Source: Anaerolineae bacterium clx_CAG2 (GTDB taxonomy: Bacteria; Chloroflexota; Anaerolineae; JAAEKA01). Taken from it: a stretch of 42,300 nucleotides of DNA. This document shows positions 8,850 to 17,796 of the stretch, piece after piece (positions within the stretch are counted from its first letter, which is position 1; each line of letters opens with the position of its first letter). The notes beneath the pieces are model-generated. The model saw nothing but the letters and a program-made list of their open reading frames with translations, had not been told where the DNA came from and did no database searches. The stretch lies in contig JAAEKA010000034.1 in NCBI GenBank assembly GCA_014155705.1, positions 1 to 42,300 on the forward strand, read 5' to 3'. The position numbers and the translations under genes were made by a program.

Positions 8850-8885
8850 TGTGGCACGCTCCTCCCCACACCGCCCCCTAAGTTC

Positions 8886-8914
8886 TTGTCACTGCCGTCT
8901 TCCTGTGCTAAACT
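8886..8914 (+). promoter_or_regulatory. sigma70-type promoter for the surface protein gene
   Basis: TTGTCA (8886-8891), a 17-bp spacer and TAAACT (8909-8914) with an extended TGC before it. Transcription should start near 8921. The block TCTTCCTGTGCTAAACT is shared, with one change, with the promoter at 4599-4607. Confidence 0.65.
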
Positions 8915-8927
8915 AGCTGCGTGACGC

Positions 8928-8956
8928 GGGCAGGCCGTCCACCGGACAGCCTGCCC
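8928..8956 (+). promoter_or_regulatory. GC-rich leader hairpin
   Basis: GGGCAGGCCGTCC (8928-8940) pairs with GGACAGCCTGCCC (8944-8956) with one mismatch and an ACC loop, starting about 8 nt into the predicted transcript. CTTTGTTG follows. It could stabilise or attenuate the mRNA. Confidence 0.5.
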
Positions 8957-9011
8957 CTTTGTTGCGCAAGTCGCAGCAGAAGTTCAAATGTAACTGAATG
9001 GGAGGCGCTTG

Positions 9012-9830
9012 ATGGCGCGTAGCTTGATCATACGGCGGTTGGCTTCTCTCTCCGGCCGTCTGTTTTCTCTTATTGCGGTCATAGGCTTGCTGGCCGTTGC
9101 CGGACCCGCCTGGGCAATCGGGCCGGCCAGTCCGCTGCTACAGGATGCGGCGGCTGTGATCACCTCGCCCCAAAGCGGTGAGTCGGTGCGCGGATCGGTG
9201 CAGATCACCGGTTCGGCGCTGCATCCTGCTTTTCAGCGCTACGAACTATACTTCACGGTCGAGCCAGGTGAGAACTGGGTCTTTATCGGCGAGGCCAGAA
9301 CGAACCCGGTTAGCAACGGCGTTCTGGGCGTCTGGGAGACCGGCGGCCTGCCCGATGGCAACTACAGCCTGCGGCTGCGCGTGGTGCGCCAGGACGGCAA
9401 CTACGATGAGGGATTTGCCCGCAACGTCGTCGTCGCTAACACGACACCGCCTACACCGGTTCCCACCGATACGCCTGCGTTCGACGCGGAGGCCACGCTG
9501 CCGCCGCCTATCGAGAGCGTGGTGACGCCCACACCGGCGGCCACGCCGACGCCGGTCTCGGTGGAGCAGCCGGAGATTCCCACCCCTACCCCGCGACCGT
9601 CTCCGACGGTCACGCCGGAGACGGCCGGCGAGCCTGTGGCCGCTGACACTGGCTCGTCGGGCAGCGCAGGCGATTCCGCCAGTTCGCTGACCGACGCGTT
9701 CGAGACCAGCACCTTGCAGTCATCGTTCGTGCGCGGCGCGTCTCTTGCTGCGGCCATCTTTCTGGCCGTCGGCGCTTTCTTCGGCGTGCGCAGGCTGCTG
9801 ACCTGGCTGTGGTACTTGATCGCGCCCTAA
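9012..9830 (+). CDS. Membrane-anchored surface protein with an Ig-like domain and Pro/Thr linker
   Basis: A 272-residue protein starting at an ATG 6 nt after GGAGG. The N-terminus has a signal peptide (LFSLIAVIGLLAVAGPAWA). Residues about 40-135 (ITSPQSGESVRGSVQITGSA ... GVWETGGLPDGNYSLRLRVV) look like a bacterial Ig-like domain of the kind found in Chloroflexota surface proteins. A linker rich in PTPVP and TPTPR repeats follows (about 140-205). The C-terminus has a membrane segment (SLAAAIFLAVGAFFGV) with a short cytoplasmic end. It is therefore exported and held in the membrane by its C-terminus. The ligand is unknown. It has its own promoter at 8886-8914 and is probably a single-gene unit. 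Confidence 0.8.
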   Translation: MARSLIIRRLASLSGRLFSLIAVIGLLAVAGPAWAIGPASPLLQDAAAVITSPQSGESVRGSVQITGSALHPAFQRYELYFTVEPGENWVFIGEARTNPVSNGVLGVWETGGLPDGNYSLRLRVVRQDGNYDEGFARNVVVANTTPPTPVPTDTPAFDAEATLPPPIESVVTPTPAATPTPVSVEQPEIPTPTPRPSPTVTPETAGEPVAADTGSSGSAGDSASSLTDAFETSTLQSSFVRGASLAAAIFLAVGAFFGVRRLLTWLWYLIAP

Positions 9831-9845
9831 GAAGCTGTCTCAGTA

Positions 9846-9864
9846 GCCGGTTCCATGAACCGGC
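9846..9864. repeat. 19-bp palindrome before pth
   Basis: GCCGGTTC (9846-9853), CAT and GAACCGGC (9857-9864) form a perfect inverted repeat in the spacer after the surface-protein gene. Confidence 0.6.
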
Positions 9865-9890
9865 GGATATACTCAAAAATCGCCCTGGTA

Positions 9891-9915
9891 GGGGCCGATC
9901 CTCGTGATTGGCCCC
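9891..9915. repeat. GTAGGGGC-type hairpin before pth
   Basis: GGGGCCGAT (9891-9899) pairs with ATTGGCCCC (9907-9915) with one mismatch, followed by CCGTTTGTGTT. It could terminate the upstream transcript. Its outer GTAGGGGC sequence matches the ends of the palindrome at 15566-15598. Confidence 0.55.
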
Positions 9916-9931
9916 CGTTTGTGTTGTGTCC

Positions 9932-10579
9932 ATGAAACTGATCGCCGGCCTGGGCAATCCGGGCAAACAATACCAACAGAATCGCCATAATATCGGCTTC
10001 CAGATCGTCGATCTCCTGGCTGAACGGCACGCCCTGCACTTCGACGTCAAGCAGGGTAAGGCCAAGGTCGCTTTGGGCGTCCTCAATGCGCCGGTCGCTG
10101 ACCAGCAAATCCCGCTGTCGCCGGAGTCGGGCGCAGCAGTGATCAGCCAGCCTGGGCTGCAACCGCTGCGCGTGGCGCTGGCCAAGCCGCAGACCTTCAT
10201 GAATTTGGTCGGCCCCAGCGTTCAGGCGCTGCTGCGCTTCTACAAGATCGACCCCGCCGACCTGTTGGTGATCTACGACGACCTGGATCTGCCGCTAGGC
10301 GTATTGCGGCTGCGAGCCGCGGGCGGTGCAGGTGGTCACAACGGCATGAAGTCGCTCATCGGCGCGCTGGGCAGCGGCGACTTCGCCCGGCTGCGCGTTG
10401 GCATCGACCGCCCGCCTGGCCGCATGGATCCGGCCGCTTATGTTTTGCAGGACTTTTCTGCCCAGCAGGAAGAGATCATGGCCGGCACGCGCGCCCTGGC
10501 GGCCGACGCATGCCAACACTGGCTGGCGCACGGTATCACGGCGGCCATGAACGCGTACAATATGCCGCGCGAAACGTAA
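9932..10579 (+). CDS. pth: Peptidyl-tRNA hydrolase
   Basis: Pth releases peptides from prematurely dropped peptidyl-tRNA in the cytoplasm. The ATG at 9932 gives the canonical MKLIAGLGNPGKQY start; an upstream TTG at 9908 lies in a hairpin and is rejected. The catalytic histidine is in NRHNIGF (His19). The other active-site residues are in TFMNLVG (Asn91), YDDLDLP (Asp117) and GAGGHNGMKS (Asn137). The 215 residues include about 25 extra in the loop at 50-80 (ADQQIPLSPESGAAVISQ). Mfd follows after 36 bp, so the two may be co-transcribed, as in many bacteria. Confidence 0.95.
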   Translation: MKLIAGLGNPGKQYQQNRHNIGFQIVDLLAERHALHFDVKQGKAKVALGVLNAPVADQQIPLSPESGAAVISQPGLQPLRVALAKPQTFMNLVGPSVQALLRFYKIDPADLLVIYDDLDLPLGVLRLRAAGGAGGHNGMKSLIGALGSGDFARLRVGIDRPPGRMDPAAYVLQDFSAQQEEIMAGTRALAADACQHWLAHGITAAMNAYNMPRET

Positions 10580-10615
10580 CTGAAAGCCTGCGCTCATGGT
10601 ACGCCTTCACGCATC

Positions 10616-13600
10616 ATGTTTCATTCCGAGGCTCCTTTGAATCTCTCAGGACTCACCCATCTCGTCGTCGATTTGCCCGCTTACCGCCGTTTCCTGGATG
10701 AAGTGCGGGCGGGGCAGCCTGACCGCGCGCCGCTGGCCTTGTATGGCGCGGCGCGTGCATTTGTCGTTGCCGGCCTGGCACAGACGCTGGAGCGGCCCGT
10801 GTTGTATGTGGTGGCGCGCAGCGAACACGCCCGCCAGGTCCATGACGAGCTACAAGTCTGGCTGCCACCTGACGGCAAGGATGGCCGCACCCCGATAGCG
10901 CTGCACTACTTCGCCGACCCAGATGCTTTGCCCTATGAGCGGGTAGCTTGGTCGCGCGAGACGCGCCAGGCGCGGTTGGGTGCGCTGACCGCACTGGCGC
11001 AGCGTACGGCAACCGGCGGCGGCCCGCTGTTGGTCGTCGCCTCAGCGCGTGCCTTGCTGCAGAAGACGCTGCCCGCGCGCGAGCTACGCCTGGCGATGAA
11101 GACCCTGCGCGTCGGCCAGATGATCGACCTGCACGAGCAGTTGACCCGCTGGCTGGGGTTGGGCTATCGCAGCGACGCAGTGGTGGAGGAGGTGGGCCAG
11201 CTCTCGCGGCGCGGCGGCATTGTCGACCTTTGGCCGCCTAACCTGGCCTGGCCGGTGCGCATCGAGCTGTTCGGCGACGAGATCGACAGCCTGCGTCATT
11301 TCGACCCCGCCACGCAGCGCACCCTGCCCGAAGCTCGCAGCCTGACTGATGTGCTGGTGGGACCGGCCAGCGAGGCCATGCCGCGCTACGGCGCGGCGGC
11401 TCAGGAGCGGCTGGACGCGCTGGATAAGGCGCCGCTGCACCCGCCGGCTCGCCACGAGTTGGACGAGCAGCGCCGCCAACTGTTGGAGGGCACCGGCTTC
11501 CGCGGCCAGGAGTGGTACATCCCGTACCTCTACTCCCAACCCGCCAGCCTGTTGGACTACTTGTCCCCTGATGTGCTGGTGCTGGTGGATGACGGCGCAG
11601 AGTTGATGATCCTGGCCAGCGAGCTTGAGGCCCAGGCTGGCCAGACCCAGCGCGACCTGGTCACAGGCGGCGACCTGCCGGCCAATCCGCTGCCGCCCCA
11701 CTTCACCTGGCAGCAACTCAAGGATCCACTGCTGGCCCGCGGGCCGCTGCTGTTGGGCTACGGCGACCTGGAAGGACGCATTGCGCCGGCCGGTTCCCCC
11801 CTGGCGCGCCACTTCACGCCCGGCCCCCGCTTCGGCGGTCAGGTCAAGCAAATCGTGGCCGAGGTGGAAAAGCAGCACCAGCAGGGCCAGATTGCGGTTA
11901 TGGTCACGCGCCAGGCTCCGCGGCTGGGCGAGATTTTCCAGGAGGAGGCCGGCCGGCCGCTGACGGTCGAGGATGGCGTCGTCGATGCGCCCCAGCCGCG
12001 CGCCGTGCGGCTGGTCAAGGGGGTGTTGAACGAGGGCTGGCTGCTGCGCGGGTTGGATCGCAGGACTGACGGTCCTGATTTCGCGGCCGGCCACGTCGAA
12101 GCGGCGCAAGCCAGTCTGTCGGTCGACCAGGACCGTCAGTCCTCTCTTTTGCTCTACAGCGACGCCGAGCTGTTTGGCTGGACCAAGCCCAGCCAGCGGC
12201 GGGTGCAGCGGCCGCGGGCCATGGCGCCAGAGGCTTTCTTCGCCGACGTCAGCCCGGGCGACTACGTGGTGCACATGGAGCACGGCATCGGCCAGTTCAA
12301 TGGCCTGATCAGCATGACCGTGGAAGACGGCGGCGTGCGCGAGTATTTGCAGATCGACTATGCTATGGGCGACCGGTTGTTCGTGCCTGTGCATCAGGCC
12401 GACCGCCTGAGTCGCTACGTGGGCGCTGGCGAGCACGTGGCCCCCATCCTGCACCGCTTGGGCACGGCCGACTGGGAGCGGGTCAAGAAACAGACCCAGA
12501 AAGCGGTGGACGACATCGCCGGGGACCTGTTGGAGCTCTACGCGGCGCGCGAGGCGGCCGAAGGGCACGCCTTTTCGGCCGACGGCGCCTGGCAGATGGA
12601 ACTGGAGGCGGCGTTCCCCTACGAGGAGACCACCGACCAGTTGGTGGCCATCGAGGCGGTCAAGTACGACATGGAGTCCAGCCGGCCGATGGACCGGCTG
12701 ATCTGCGGCGATGTGGGCTACGGCAAGACCGAGGTGGCGCTGCGTTCAGCCTTCAAGGCGGTGATGGACGGCAAGCAGGTGGCTGTGCTGGTGCCCACCA
12801 CTGTGCTGGCGCAGCAGCATTTCCAGACCTTTAGCAGGCGGCTGGGGGCTTTCCCGGCCAACGTGGAAACGCTGAGCCGCTTCCGTACGCCGGCCCAGCA
12901 GGCCCAGGTGATCAAGGGGCTGATCGATGGCTCGGTGGACATCGTCATCGGTACGCACCGTCTGCTCTCCAAGGACGTTGTCTTCAAGGACCTGGGTCTG
13001 TTGATCGTGGACGAGGAGCAGCGCTTCGGCGTGACGCACAAGGAGCGCATCAAGCAGATGCGTCAGACGGTGGACGTGCTGACTTTGACCGCCACGCCCA
13101 TCCCGCGCACGCTGCACATGAGCATGACCGGGGTGCGCGACCTGAGCACCATCGAGACGCCGCCGGAGGAGCGCCTGCCGATCCAGACCACCATCGGCGA
13201 GTTCGACGAGACGCTGATCCGCCAGGCCATTCTGCGCGAGATCGACCGCGGCGGCCAGGTCTTCTTCGTCCACAATCGGGTGCGGGGCATCAGCCAGATC
13301 GCCAAGCGGCTTGAGAAGCTGGCGCCGGAGGCCACTTATGGCATCGGCCACGGCCAGATGCCCGAGCGCGAGCTGGAGCGGGTGATGCTGGCTTTCGCCG
13401 AGGGCGAATTCAACGTGCTGGTCTGCACCACCATTATCGAGAGTGGCCTGGACATTCCCAACGCCAATACAATCATCATCAATCGGGCCGACAAGTTTGG
13501 CCTGGCGCAGCTTTACCAGTTGCGCGGCCGTGTGGGGCGGGCTGCAGTGCGGGCCTATGCTTATCTGTTGTACGATCGCAATCAGGCGTTGACCCCTGTC

Positions 13601-14356
13601 GCGCGCGAGCGATTGACCGCACTGCAAGAGGCCAGTGATCTGGGCGCGGGCTTCCGCATCGCCATGCGCGACCTGGAGATTCGCGGAGCGGGCGAGCTGT
13701 TGGGCCGCAAACAGTCCGGCCATATCGCCGCCGTGGGCTTCGATCTCTACTGCCGGCTGCTGGCGAAATCGGTGGAGGAGCTGAAGAAGGAGGCGACAAA
13801 TGGCAAAGCGCAGGCGGCAGGAAGCCGGATTCCACCAGTAAGCGACGATGAAGATGCTGGGGCATCGGGTGCTCAGCGTTCAGCATTGAGCGCACAGCGT
13901 TCGGAAGCGGTGCGCTATGAGGACCCGATGGCGCCAGCGGTGACGTTGGACTTGCCGCTGCGGGCGCTGATTCCGGAGGAGTACGTGGCCGAGCGGGCGC
14001 TGCGGCTGCGGCTGTACCGGCGCATCGCCGGCGTCACCGACACGGCCGCCATCGATGTGCTGGCGGAAGAACTGGTCGATCGCTTTGGCCCGATGCCGGT
14101 GGAGGTGCAGAATCTGCTCTATCAGGTGCGCATCAAGGTGTTGGCTCTGGCAGCGGGCGTTTCGGCCATCGGCCGCGACACTGAGCAGTTGGTGTTAAGA
14201 AGCGATGATCTGGAGACGGTCGACCGCCAGCGCCTGCAAGCGCGCCTTGGCGATGCGGCGCGCGTTGCGCGGCGCGCAGTGTGGATACCGATTACCGACG
14301 CCTGGCCAGAGACGCTGGAGCGGACGCTGCGCGCGATGCGAGCGGCGCATATGTAG
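10616..14356 (+). CDS. mfd: Transcription-repair coupling factor Mfd
   Basis: Mfd removes RNA polymerase stalled at lesions and recruits UvrA. This copy has 1246 residues, about 100 more than E. coli. The order is an N-terminal UvrB-like module (1 to about 370), the CarD-like polymerase-interaction domain (about 540-610, [16 protein letters not shown]), a translocase with Walker A GDVGYGKT (698-705) and DEEQ (799-802), the second RecA-like domain with VHNRVRGI and QLRGRVGR, and the C-terminal UvrA-masking domain (about 1110-1230). Two regions are unusual. Residues about 483-510 are encoded by a long inverted repeat (12062-12143). About 40 residues (1060-1101) of low-complexity linker include [14 protein letters not shown], also repeat-like. 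Both keep the frame. It follows pth and has no strong Shine-Dalgarno sequence. Confidence 0.96.
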   Translation: MFHSEAPLNLSGLTHLVVDLPAYRRFLDEVRAGQPDRAPLALYGAARAFVVAGLAQTLERPVLYVVARSEHARQVHDELQVWLPPDGKDGRTPIALHYFADPDALPYERVAWSRETRQARLGALTALAQRTATGGGPLLVVASARALLQKTLPARELRLAMKTLRVGQMIDLHEQLTRWLGLGYRSDAVVEEVGQLSRRGGIVDLWPPNLAWPVRIELFGDEIDSLRHFDPATQRTLPEARSLTDVLVGPASEAMPRYGAAAQERLDALDKAPLHPPARHELDEQRRQLLEGTGFRGQEWYIPYLYSQPASLLDYLSPDVLVLVDDGAELMILASELEAQAGQTQRDLVTGGDLPANPLPPHFTWQQLKDPLLARGPLLLGYGDLEGRIAPAGSPLARHFTPGPRFGGQVKQIVAEVEKQHQQGQIAVMVTRQAPRLGEIFQEEAGRPLTVEDGVVDAPQPRAVRLVKGVLNEGWLLRGLDRRTDGPDFAAGHVEAAQASLSVDQDRQSSLLLYSDAELFGWTKPSQRRVQRPRAMAPEAFFADVSPGDYVVHMEHGIGQFNGLISMTVEDGGVREYLQIDYAMGDRLFVPVHQADRLSRYVGAGEHVAPILHRLGTADWERVKKQTQKAVDDIAGDLLELYAAREAAEGHAFSADGAWQMELEAAFPYEETTDQLVAIEAVKYDMESSRPMDRLICGDVGYGKTEVALRSAFKAVMDGKQVAVLVPTTVLAQQHFQTFSRRLGAFPANVETLSRFRTPAQQAQVIKGLIDGSVDIVIGTHRLLSKDVVFKDLGLLIVDEEQRFGVTHKERIKQMRQTVDVLTLTATPIPRTLHMSMTGVRDLSTIETPPEERLPIQTTIGEFDETLIRQAILREIDRGGQVFFVHNRVRGISQIAKRLEKLAPEATYGIGHGQMPERELERVMLAFAEGEFNVLVCTTIIESGLDIPNANTIIINRADKFGLAQLYQLRGRVGRAAVRAYAYLLYDRNQALTPVARERLTALQEASDLGAGFRIAMRDLEIRGAGELLGRKQSGHIAAVGFDLYCRLLAKSVEELKKEATNGKAQAAGSRIPPVSDDEDAGASGAQRSALSAQRSEAVRYEDPMAPAVTLDLPLRALIPEEYVAERALRLRLYRRIAGVTDTAAIDVLAEELVDRFGPMPVEVQNLLYQVRIKVLALAAGVSAIGRDTEQLVLRSDDLETVDRQRLQARLGDAARVARRAVWIPITDAWPETLERTLRAMRAAHM
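12062..12143. repeat. 82-bp element with perfect 16-bp inverted ends inside mfd
   Basis: AGGACTGACGGTCCTG (12062-12077) is exactly inverted as CAGGACCGTCAGTCCT (12128-12143), with a 50-nt loop. It lies between the EGWLLRG and [12 protein letters not shown] segments, which are close together in typical Mfd. Confidence 0.8.
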
Positions 14357-14425
14357 GTGTGGTCATCAAAAGAGCCTGACTTCAATCAGTTGCTGACGCT
14401 CTACAACACAGCCGCGGTGTAAGCC

Positions 14426-15970
14426 CTAGCGTATCGCATAGCGAATCACCTCCACGCGCGCAAAGCCTTGCTGATCCGTCACTTCCCCCTGTGCGTCCAA
14501 CCATTGCCGTACCAGCTGCCGTTGATCCCACGTCTCCTCCTCGGACGCCAGTAACCAGACGGCCGGCGCATTACCTGTGTCGCGGCGCATTTCTTCATCT
14601 ACCTGCGCCTCTGTGCTGCCGCTGTTCGTATAGCGACCGTCTATGCTTTGCGCCTGCGGACCGGCGTAGTACTCGTAGACGATGCGGTTGTAGGGAATCT
14701 GGAACAGCAGTATGTCGCCTGGCTGGCGACGCGCCTCGACGTAGGCGGCGGCCGCGCGGAAGTCGGACTTGATGGGGGTTTGCATCTGGCGCCAGCCGGA
14801 CAGGAGACCCACTGCCAGCAGGGCGCTTAGCGCAGCCAAGCCCAGCGGCCGCCAGATTCTCGCCAGTGCAGCCACGCCCTGGGCCAGCAGGATCAGCAGC
14901 GCCGGGGCGATCCAGATCACGTAGCGGTCGGTGTACAGCGGCTTGCTGAGCGAGACCAGGTAGAGCAGCAGCGGCGGCAAGAACAGCCAGGCCAGCAGCA
15001 TCAAGGTCACCCGGACCCTGTGCCACGCGTGTGCTGATCCTGTGCCGGCCATACCCCTACCGCCTAGGACGCTGCCGGCCAGCAGGAGAAAGATCAGTCC
15101 GGCGATAGCCCACCAGGTGGGGGCGCGGGCCACCCCCAGGCTGAAGGCGGTAGCCAGCGTAGCCGCCATGGTGGCCAGTGGGACAAAGGGATGGCCGGTC
15201 TGGAAGTCGGGAGTGGTGAAGAGGCGCAGTTGCCACCAGCCGACCAGCGCGAAATAGGGCAGGGCGGGAATGGCGAGCGTCAACAGGAAGGGCAGCCAGC
15301 GCCGCCGGTAGTCAGGCCAGAGCAGCATCAACCACGCGCCGCAGATGGGGATCAGCAAGATGGCCCAGACGTGGTGCAGCACGGCCACGGCGAGCAGGGC
15401 CAGATACAGCAGCCAGCGCCACCACTGGCCGTGCTGCAGCGCGGCCAGGAAGGCCAGCAGCGTGGCCAGCGCCAGAACCACCAGCCAGCCGTACATCTTG
15501 CCCTCCTGGCTGTACCAGATCAGGTAGGGGTTGACGGCCACCAGCAGCGCAGCCATCAGCGGCACGTAGGGGCACGAATGCGACATTCGTGCCCCTACCT
15601 GATCCCCCAACAGCCGCCGGGCCAAGACATAGGTCAGGGGCACGGCCAGCACGCCGGGCAGCACGGCCTGCATGCGCAGCGCGAACTCGCTTGTGCCCAG
15701 CGCGGCCAGCCAGGGGTTGAGCAGGGCAAAGAAGAGCGGTCCGTTCTCCCCCGGGCGGCTGAAGGCGGCCAGCAGTTCAGGCAGCGGCCGGCTGGCAAAG
15801 TGGATCGAGTCGACCTCGTCCCGCCACAGGCTCTGGCTGGTGAGTCCCGCCACGCGCCAGCCAAAGGCCAGCAGCGAGAGCAAGGCCAGCGCCAGTTGAT
15901 CGGTGGTGGGGCGGCGGGCAGAGCTAGTCAAGGTCTTGCGGCGGCGAGGACCGACGGCGCGCGGCCACAC
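14426..15970 (-). CDS. GT39-type membrane glycosyltransferase (ArnT/PMT-like)
   Basis: An integral membrane protein of up to 514 residues with about ten hydrophobic segments. It has the GT-C catalytic motif in SLWRDEVDSIHF (Asp51, Glu52) followed by the family-like RPLPELLAAF...NGPLFFALLNPW. Such enzymes transfer sugars from lipid-phosphate donors to proteins or lipids on the outer face of the membrane; donor and acceptor are unknown here. GTG at 15970 gives the longest frame and overlaps the upstream gene by 47 bp. A TTG at 15931, overlapping the upstream stop, is equally plausible. Residues 125-135 (VGARMSHSCPY) are encoded exactly by a 33-bp palindrome. The gene follows a Pro/Thr-rich exported protein, so that protein could be a glycosylation target. 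Confidence 0.85.
   Translation of the reverse strand: MWPRAVGPRRRKTLTSSARRPTTDQLALALLSLLAFGWRVAGLTSQSLWRDEVDSIHFASRPLPELLAAFSRPGENGPLFFALLNPWLAALGTSEFALRMQAVLPGVLAVPLTYVLARRLLGDQVGARMSHSCPYVPLMAALLVAVNPYLIWYSQEGKMYGWLVVLALATLLAFLAALQHGQWWRWLLYLALLAVAVLHHVWAILLIPICGAWLMLLWPDYRRRWLPFLLTLAIPALPYFALVGWWQLRLFTTPDFQTGHPFVPLATMAATLATAFSLGVARAPTWWAIAGLIFLLLAGSVLGGRGMAGTGSAHAWHRVRVTLMLLAWLFLPPLLLYLVSLSKPLYTDRYVIWIAPALLILLAQGVAALARIWRPLGLAALSALLAVGLLSGWRQMQTPIKSDFRAAAAYVEARRQPGDILLFQIPYNRIVYEYYAGPQAQSIDGRYTNSGSTEAQVDEEMRRDTGNAPAVWLLASEEETWDQRQLVRQWLDAQGEVTDQQGFARVEVIRYAIR
15566..15598. repeat. 33-bp perfect palindrome inserted in frame in the glycosyltransferase gene
   Basis: GTAGGGGCACGAATG (15566-15580), CGA and CATTCGTGCCCCTAC (15584-15598). 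Its length is 11 codons and it is read as VGARMSHSCPY on the minus strand, between a cytoplasmic-loop sequence and the next membrane helix. Confidence 0.85.
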
Positions 15971-16787
15971 GGGTGGGCGCAGGGGGAGTGGGCGGCGGCT
16001 GTGAAGGCGCTGCCATGGATGGATGTGCTATTGGCTGACCAGGATCGGGCACGGGCTGCGCTGGGGGGTGGGAGCGTCGTCGCCACCACCAGATCCCGCC
16101 TAGCGCAGCAGCAACCATAGCCAGGCCGCCAAAGCACATCCACACGTAGCCGAAGGCGATCACCAGGTTGTCGATGAACAAGGCTACATCCAGACGGCGC
16201 TGCACCTCCTGCTCCTCGACCGGCGCTGCTTCCTCGGCCGGCGGCGGTATGACGAGGATGACGTCTAGCGGTACGGTGATCGGCTGACTCGATGTAGGCG
16301 GCGGCGCAGGCGGAGGGAGTACCGGCTCTGTGGTGAGCACGGGCGTCGTGGGCGCGTCGATCGGCGGCGCCAGCGGCGTATCGGTGGGGAGAACGAAGGG
16401 CGTATCGGTTGGGAAGAGGAACGGCGTATCGGTTGGAAGGACAAACGGCGTGTCGGTGGACGCAGCGACCGGCGTGTCGGTTGGCGGCGTGACCGGTGTG
16501 TGCGTTGGCGACGCAGTAACGCTTGGCGTAGGGGTGTCGCTGGGCGTCACCACCGGCGTGAACGTGTCGGTGGGGAACGGCGTCGCGGTGGGGGTCGGTG
16601 TAGGCAGCGGCGAGTTAGGGTCGGGCGTGTTGGTTGCGGGCGACTGGAAGAGCAAATCGGCCAGGACGACCTGCCCGCGCGGGGCCAATGTCAAGCCCAC
16701 CACCATGGCAAGCAGCAACAACGCCACAAGCAGGATGGGCTCGGCGTGTCGCCGGGGACGGTTGGCTTTTCGGGGCTGTTCTCGCAC
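15924..16787 (-). CDS. Exported Thr/Pro-rich protein with two membrane segments
   Basis: A 287-residue frame from a GTG at 16787. Residues about 17-43 are hydrophobic (ILLVALLLLAMVVGLTLAP), a signal anchor. Residues 48-170 are almost entirely Thr, Pro, Val, Asp and Ser, with near-repeats of PTDTPFVLPTDTPFLF. After VPLDVILVIPPP and a charged stretch, a second membrane segment (about 215-240, LVIAFGYVWMCFGGLAMVAAALGGIWWW) leads to a Pro/Arg-rich cytoplasmic tail. The middle is therefore probably outside the cell and a good candidate for O-glycosylation. The adjacent downstream gene encodes a GT39-type transferase, which supports this link only by position. No enzymatic domain is seen and I do not recognise a named family. 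Confidence 0.75.
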   Translation of the reverse strand: MREQPRKANRPRRHAEPILLVALLLLAMVVGLTLAPRGQVVLADLLFQSPATNTPDPNSPLPTPTPTATPFPTDTFTPVVTPSDTPTPSVTASPTHTPVTPPTDTPVAASTDTPFVLPTDTPFLFPTDTPFVLPTDTPLAPPIDAPTTPVLTTEPVLPPPAPPPTSSQPITVPLDVILVIPPPAEEAAPVEEQEVQRRLDVALFIDNLVIAFGYVWMCFGGLAMVAAALGGIWWWRRRSHPPAQPVPDPGQPIAHPSMAAPSQPPPTPPAPTRVAARRRSSPPQDLD

Positions 16788-16828
16788 GGGGTCTGTTACC
16801 TTAGCTGAATGGCGCAGAGCAGCACAAC

Positions 16829-17104
16829 CTATGCCACTGCTAACAGCGCCTCATCGGCCACGCGTGGCGCAGGCAGGCCGCGCAGCAGACCCTCTACGCT
16901 CAGATCTTCGTCGATATCGGGCCAGTGGATCCCATAGCCGCCACCTGCCACCTGCCAGTTGTTGCGTTGCTGAGGCGTGGCGTGCAGAAGCTTGGGGTAC
17001 CAGGCCAGCGGCACGATAATTGTGCGCCCGTCCACCAGGTCTACCCGCAGAGTGTCTTTAGTGCAACGTACATTCTTAACTCGTTCACCGGGAAATACGT
17101 CCAT
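16829..17104 (-). CDS. DUF2442 domain-containing small protein
   Basis: A 91-residue protein with the DUF2442 signature: GRTIIVPLAWYPKLLHATPQQRNNW and GIHWPDIDEDLSVEGLLRG. The family has no proven function but is very often encoded next to DUF4160, as here, where the two frames overlap by 20 bp (17085-17104). The pair resembles a toxin-antitoxin module in size and coupling; that is an inference. GGAG lies only one base before this ATG, which is too close for a normal site, so the start may rely on coupling to the upstream gene. Confidence 0.88.
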   Translation of the reverse strand: MDVFPGERVKNVRCTKDTLRVDLVDGRTIIVPLAWYPKLLHATPQQRNNWQVAGGGYGIHWPDIDEDLSVEGLLRGLPAPRVADEALLAVA

Positions 17105-17333
17105 ACTCCTTGTACCACCTTTCTAGCAGGTCAGCTTGACGCTCTTGGACGATCCGTTCGATTTTTCGCAGCTCACCTGGAGAGAAGCCCAGATTTCTTG
17201 CTAGTACAACCGGCCGGAGCCAGAATTTGGCTGACTGGTCACCCCGATCCACATGCACATGAGGCGGTTCATTGATCAGGTCATGGCCGTAGAAGTAAAA
17301 CCTAAACGGACCGACTCGCAGTGCTGTGGGCAT
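17085..17333 (-). CDS. DUF4160 domain-containing small protein
   Basis: An 82-residue protein with the DUF4160 pattern: GPFRFYFYGHDLINEPPHVHVDRGDQSAKFWL, then a helical C-terminus (GELRKIERIVQERQADLLERW). It is the first gene of an overlapping pair with DUF2442. The conserved His and Asp residues (EPPHVHV) are intact. Its function is unknown; the family is often listed near toxin-antitoxin-like genes. It starts 27 bp after the stop of the upstream small membrane protein gene and may share its promoter at 17767-17796. Confidence 0.88.
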   Translation of the reverse strand: MPTALRVGPFRFYFYGHDLINEPPHVHVDRGDQSAKFWLRPVVLARNLGFSPGELRKIERIVQERQADLLERWYKEYGRISR

Positions 17334-17360
17334 GAGATGACTCGCAGGATCGCCGAACCG

Positions 17361-17723
17361 TTATCGCCTACCGAGCCCAATGATCAGCGCCGCCAGCCCA
17401 ATCACGGCCATGACGCCGATCAGGACGCCGATGGGGAGCGGCGGCTCAGCAACGTCGGGAAGAGCCGGCTGCGGCTCTGGCGCGGGCGTCGTGGTTGGCG
17501 CCGGTTGAGCGGGCTCGACGGACGGCGCAGCCGTGGGCAGGGGCGACAGTTGCTCTTGCGGTGTTGCAATGGGCGAATCCTGCAACAGCGGCCCTGCCAG
17601 GGCTGCGCCTCCCGCTGTCAGGGTCCAGGCGATCACGAGAGCCGCCACGGCCAGCCCTGCCAGCATGAGCGCCTCCCGCTGCCTCGGCTTACCTGGGAAG
17701 CTGGGACGATCAGTGTCTCTCAC
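17361..17723 (-). CDS. Small exported Pro-rich membrane protein
   Basis: A GTG at 17723 (VRDTDRPSFPG) is the best start, giving 120 residues. The longer frame from 17819 and the ATG at 17768 overlap or precede the strong promoter at 17767-17796, so they cannot be translated from it. AAAAGG lies upstream of the GTG. The protein has a signal anchor (LMLAGLAVAALVIAWTLTAGG), then LAGPLLQDSP and a Pro/Ala/Thr linker, then a C-terminal membrane segment (IGVLIGVMAVIGLAALIIGLG) and a short basic end. The layout matches the larger proteins encoded at 9012-9830 and 15924-16787, but it carries no folded domain. Its function is unknown. Confidence 0.7.
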   Translation of the reverse strand: MRDTDRPSFPGKPRQREALMLAGLAVAALVIAWTLTAGGAALAGPLLQDSPIATPQEQLSPLPTAAPSVEPAQPAPTTTPAPEPQPALPDVAEPPLPIGVLIGVMAVIGLAALIIGLGRR

Positions 17724-17766
17724 GGTCCAACCTTTTCTGTGCTGAGATGGCTTGGAAAACAGAGGC

Positions 17767-17796
17767 ATTATAGCAGATGCCAGCGACTTCTGCCAA
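17767..17796 (-). promoter_or_regulatory. strong sigma70-type promoter, extended -10
   Basis: The minus strand reads TTGGCA (17791-17796), an 18-bp spacer and a perfect TATAAT (17767-17772) preceded by TGC. Transcription should start near 17760, giving a leader of about 36 nt to the GTG at 17723. Confidence 0.75.

Larger units (their letters stand above)
8678..9011. other. 334-bp intergenic region with several hairpins and a promoter
   Basis: No gene is seen here. The region contains a hairpin at 8742-8763, a double inverted repeat at 8801-8849, a promoter at 8886-8914, a GC-rich leader hairpin at 8928-8956 and the GGAGG ribosome-binding site (9001-9005) of the next gene. Confidence 0.7.

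Noticed and set aside
11084..12568. 494-codon minus-strand frame opposite mfd
   Set aside because: Antisense to strongly conserved Mfd sequence with no recognisable domain.
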